Shown here: positions 62,557-64,000 of the stretch, one piece after another
Layout of the letters: every line of letters starts with the position of its first letter
Position numbering within the stretch: position 1 is the stretch's first letter
Assembly (NCBI RefSeq): GCF_014653215.1
Contig: NZ_BNAI01000003.1
Location: forward strand, 248,001-312,000
Source: Pseudolysinimonas yzui
GTDB taxonomy: Bacteria; Actinomycetota; Actinomycetes; Actinomycetales; Microbacteriaceae
Direction of reading: 5' to 3'
DNA length: 64,000 nucleotides
Notes under the pieces: model-generated
Database searches by the model: none
What the model saw: the letters and a program-made list of their open reading frames with translations, nothing else
Told to the model about the DNA's origin: nothing
Position numbers and translations under genes: made by a program

Positions 62557-63327
62557 ATGACCGAAGCGGCCGGCGCGGGCGACGGGCGACGCCCCGTGCT
62601 CGTCGCGTCTGCCGGTCGCGTCCCGCCCGCCCGGCTGGGCGTCGCGGTCGTCGCCGACCTCGTCGCCGCGATCATCACCGGCGTTCTCGAGCCCGGCGAG
62701 GTGTTGCCGCCCGAAGGCGAACTCAGCCAGCAATTCGGCGTCTCGCGCACCGTCATCCGGGAGTCCGTCAAGCGGATCGAAGAGAAGGGTCTGGTTGTGG
62801 TGGCGCAGGGGCGCGGCACGACCGTCAACCCCCCGAGCATGTGGAACGTGCTCGACCCCGTCGTGCTGTCGGCGATGGTCGATCACGACGACTCGCTCGG
62901 CGTGCTCGATGAGCTCTCGATCGTGCGCGGCAGCCTCGAGGCCTCGATGGCTCGGGCCGCCGCCGCGAGCCAGACCCCGGAACGAACCGCCGCACTGCAG
63001 GCCGCGTTCGACGACACGCGCCACCGCATCGACGACTTCGAGGCGTACAACCAGGCCGACGCCGACTTCCACTACCTGATCATGGAGCAGTCGGGAAACC
63101 GTCTCGCCGCCAACATCACCCGCATCCTGTTCGCCCGCGCGCGGGAGAGCGCCCGCTTCATCGGCACCCCGGGACCGGAAGCGTTGCGCGTCACCCTCGA
63201 CGAACACCAGGCGATCCTCGAAGCGATCACGCGCGGCGACGGTGAGGCCGCCGCTCAGGCGATGCGCGACCACATCGCGAAAGCCTGGGCTCGCCGCCGG
63301 CCGACGAATCCCCGCACCGGCGCCTGA
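62557..63327 (+). CDS. GntR-family regulator, FadR/FCD type
   Basis: A 256-residue regulator. Winged helix with LPPEGELSQQFGVSRTVIRESVKRIEEKGLV (about 48-78); the FCD domain (about 105-240) has DADFHYLIMEQ and the His residues of its metal or ligand site. FCD regulators respond to organic or sugar acids, which fits the sugar-acid enzyme next door. A TACACT hexamer near the ATG suggests its own leaderless promoter. Confidence 0.9.
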   Translation: MTEAAGAGDGRRPVLVASAGRVPPARLGVAVVADLVAAIITGVLEPGEVLPPEGELSQQFGVSRTVIRESVKRIEEKGLVVVAQGRGTTVNPPSMWNVLDPVVLSAMVDHDDSLGVLDELSIVRGSLEASMARAAAASQTPERTAALQAAFDDTRHRIDDFEAYNQADADFHYLIMEQSGNRLAANITRILFARARESARFIGTPGPEALRVTLDEHQAILEAITRGDGEAAAQAMRDHIAKAWARRRPTNPRTGA

Positions 63328-63335
63328 CCGACTGC

Positions 63336-63406
63336 TCCGCCCCCAGGATTCGAACCTGGACCTAACGGCTCCAAAGGCCGTCGTGCTGCCGTTACACCAA
63401 GGCGGA
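63336..63406 (-). tRNA. tRNA-Gln (anticodon TTG)
   Basis: The minus strand folds as a full cloverleaf of 71 bases without encoded CCA. Acceptor TCCGCCT pairs with GGGCGGA, the anticodon arm is ACGGC-CTTTGGA-GCCGT with anticodon TTG, and the T arm is CCAGG-TTCGAAT-CCTGG. Its 3' end points to the left, toward the accessory region. Confidence 0.95.
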
Positions 63407-63457
63407 TCGCGTTCCCGCGGTGCGGGGCGCCGATCTAGCTTGCCAGGCTCGGCGCGC

Positions 63458-63463
63458 AATACT
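63458..63463 (+). promoter_or_regulatory. Possible -10 box of a leaderless transcript (MarR gene)
   Basis: AATACT ends six bases before the GTG at 63470. It departs from TANNNT at the first positions, so support is weaker than at the other sites. Confidence 0.3.
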
Positions 63464-63469
63464 GGACGG

Positions 63470-63961
63470 GTGCCCGCTTCCGACGAGGTCGACCGCATCG
63501 TCGACGCGTGGTCGCGCGAACGTCCCGACATCGACTTCACGCCGTTGCAGGTGCTGTCGCGGGTCGACCGCCTCGCCCGCCACCTCGATCGGTCGCGTCG
63601 TTCGGCGTTCACCTCCTCGGGTCTCGAGCCGTGGGAGTTCGACGTGCTCGCGGCGCTGCGCCGCGCGGGTGACGCCGCCCAGCTGAGCCCGAAGGCGCTC
63701 CTGCAGCAGACCCTCGTCTCGAGCGGCACGATGACGAACCGCATCGACCGGCTCGTCGATCGCGGGCTCGTCGAACGCCACACCGACCCGCACGACGGTC
63801 GCGGAGTGCTCGTCGTGATGACCGACGCCGGGCGGCGGCAGGTGGATGCCGCGATCTCGGTGCTCGTCGCCGAGGAGGCCGAGATGCTCGCGGGCCTGTC
63901 GAAGGCCGACCAGGAGCGGCTGAGCGGCCTGTTGCGGAAGCTCAGCCTCGACTTCGACTAG
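63470..63961 (+). CDS. MarR-family regulator
   Basis: A 163-residue winged-helix regulator. HTH region about 55-105, with SSGLEPWEFDVLAALRRAG, LLQQTLVSSGTMTNRIDRLVDRGLV and the wing DPHDGRGVLVVMTDAGR. GTG start at 63470. It sits three bases before a further start codon, so it may control the gene that follows. Confidence 0.9.
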   Translation: MPASDEVDRIVDAWSRERPDIDFTPLQVLSRVDRLARHLDRSRRSAFTSSGLEPWEFDVLAALRRAGDAAQLSPKALLQQTLVSSGTMTNRIDRLVDRGLVERHTDPHDGRGVLVVMTDAGRRQVDAAISVLVAEEAEMLAGLSKADQERLSGLLRKLSLDFD

Positions 63962-63963
63962 CC

Positions 63964-64000
63964 ATGCCTGTCGCCGAAGATCTCGACGCGCCTCCCCGGG
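63964..64000 (+). CDS. Start of a further gene, cut by the window end
   Basis: An ATG three bases after the MarR stop opens a frame reading MPVAEDLDAPPR to the end of the window. Too short to identify. Its closeness to the MarR gene suggests an operon; no ribosome-binding site is obvious. Confidence 0.35.
   Translation, partial: MPVAEDLDAPPR

Noticed and set aside
60109-63783. 1224-codon open frame on the minus strand
   Set aside because: Antisense to LacI, the enolase-superfamily gene, GntR and MarR, and it runs across tRNA-Gln. Shadow frame.

Overview
The window is high-GC DNA with dense coding, many GTG starts, frequent 4-bp stop/start overlaps and actinobacterial gene content. The gene content and order suggest a Microbacteriaceae-type actinobacterium (inference from order and protein character, no database search). 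Several housekeeping neighbours keep the order known from other Actinobacteria, for example the pth-rplY-prs-glmU / mfd-mazG-eno-divIC-DUF501 block of mycobacteria. No stretch of 300 bases or more lacks a gene. No transposase, integrase, prophage or CRISPR array was seen.

Layout. (1) 1-16.3 kb, core region: type II NADH dehydrogenase (cut by the window edge), a membrane-anchored subtilase, DUF501, a DivIC/FtsB-like protein, enolase, hisS, a carboxymuconolactone-decarboxylase-like protein, a gamma-carbonic-anhydrase-like protein, a membrane protein, an ABC exporter pair, mazG, a drug-efflux MFS, a CPBP protease and mfd. (2) 16.3-21.3 kb, a minus-strand surface-protein operon: three small paralogous secreted proteins with an AYW box after their hydrophobic segment, followed by a 1153-residue LamG/FN3 repeat protein. 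(3) 21.5-30.7 kb, core again: pth, rplY, a membrane protein, gluconokinase and 6-phosphogluconate dehydrogenase back to back, chromate transporter, a lysozyme-like secreted protein, prs and glmU. (4) 30.75-54.7 kb, a catabolic island: an LLM oxidoreductase, three FAD aromatic-ring monooxygenases, two extradiol dioxygenases of the VOC fold, a C-C-bond-type alpha/beta hydrolase, an FAH-family enzyme, a DHDPS-family aldolase, an aldehyde dehydrogenase, two metal-dependent cyclases, an ornithine-cyclodeaminase-like protein, an RpiB-fold protein without its catalytic residues, an SDR, an MDR, five regulators or regulator-linked operators and a ribose-type ABC importer. Together these describe uptake, hydroxylation, meta-cleavage and breakdown of an aromatic or N-heteroaromatic compound whose identity cannot be read from the sequence. 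(5) 54.7-63.3 kb, a carbohydrate module: MalEFG-type importer, a five-bladed-propeller glycosidase and a serine esterase in one operon opposite a LacI regulator, then an enolase-superfamily sugar-acid dehydratase and a GntR regulator. (6) 63.3-64.0 kb: tRNA-Gln(TTG), a MarR regulator and the start of one more gene.

Two general signals stand out. At least eight genes carry a TANNNT hexamer 6-7 bases before the start codon, which implies leaderless transcripts. The whole of regions 4 and 5 sits between glmU and tRNA-Gln, downstream of the tRNA 3' end, which is a typical position for an acquired island.
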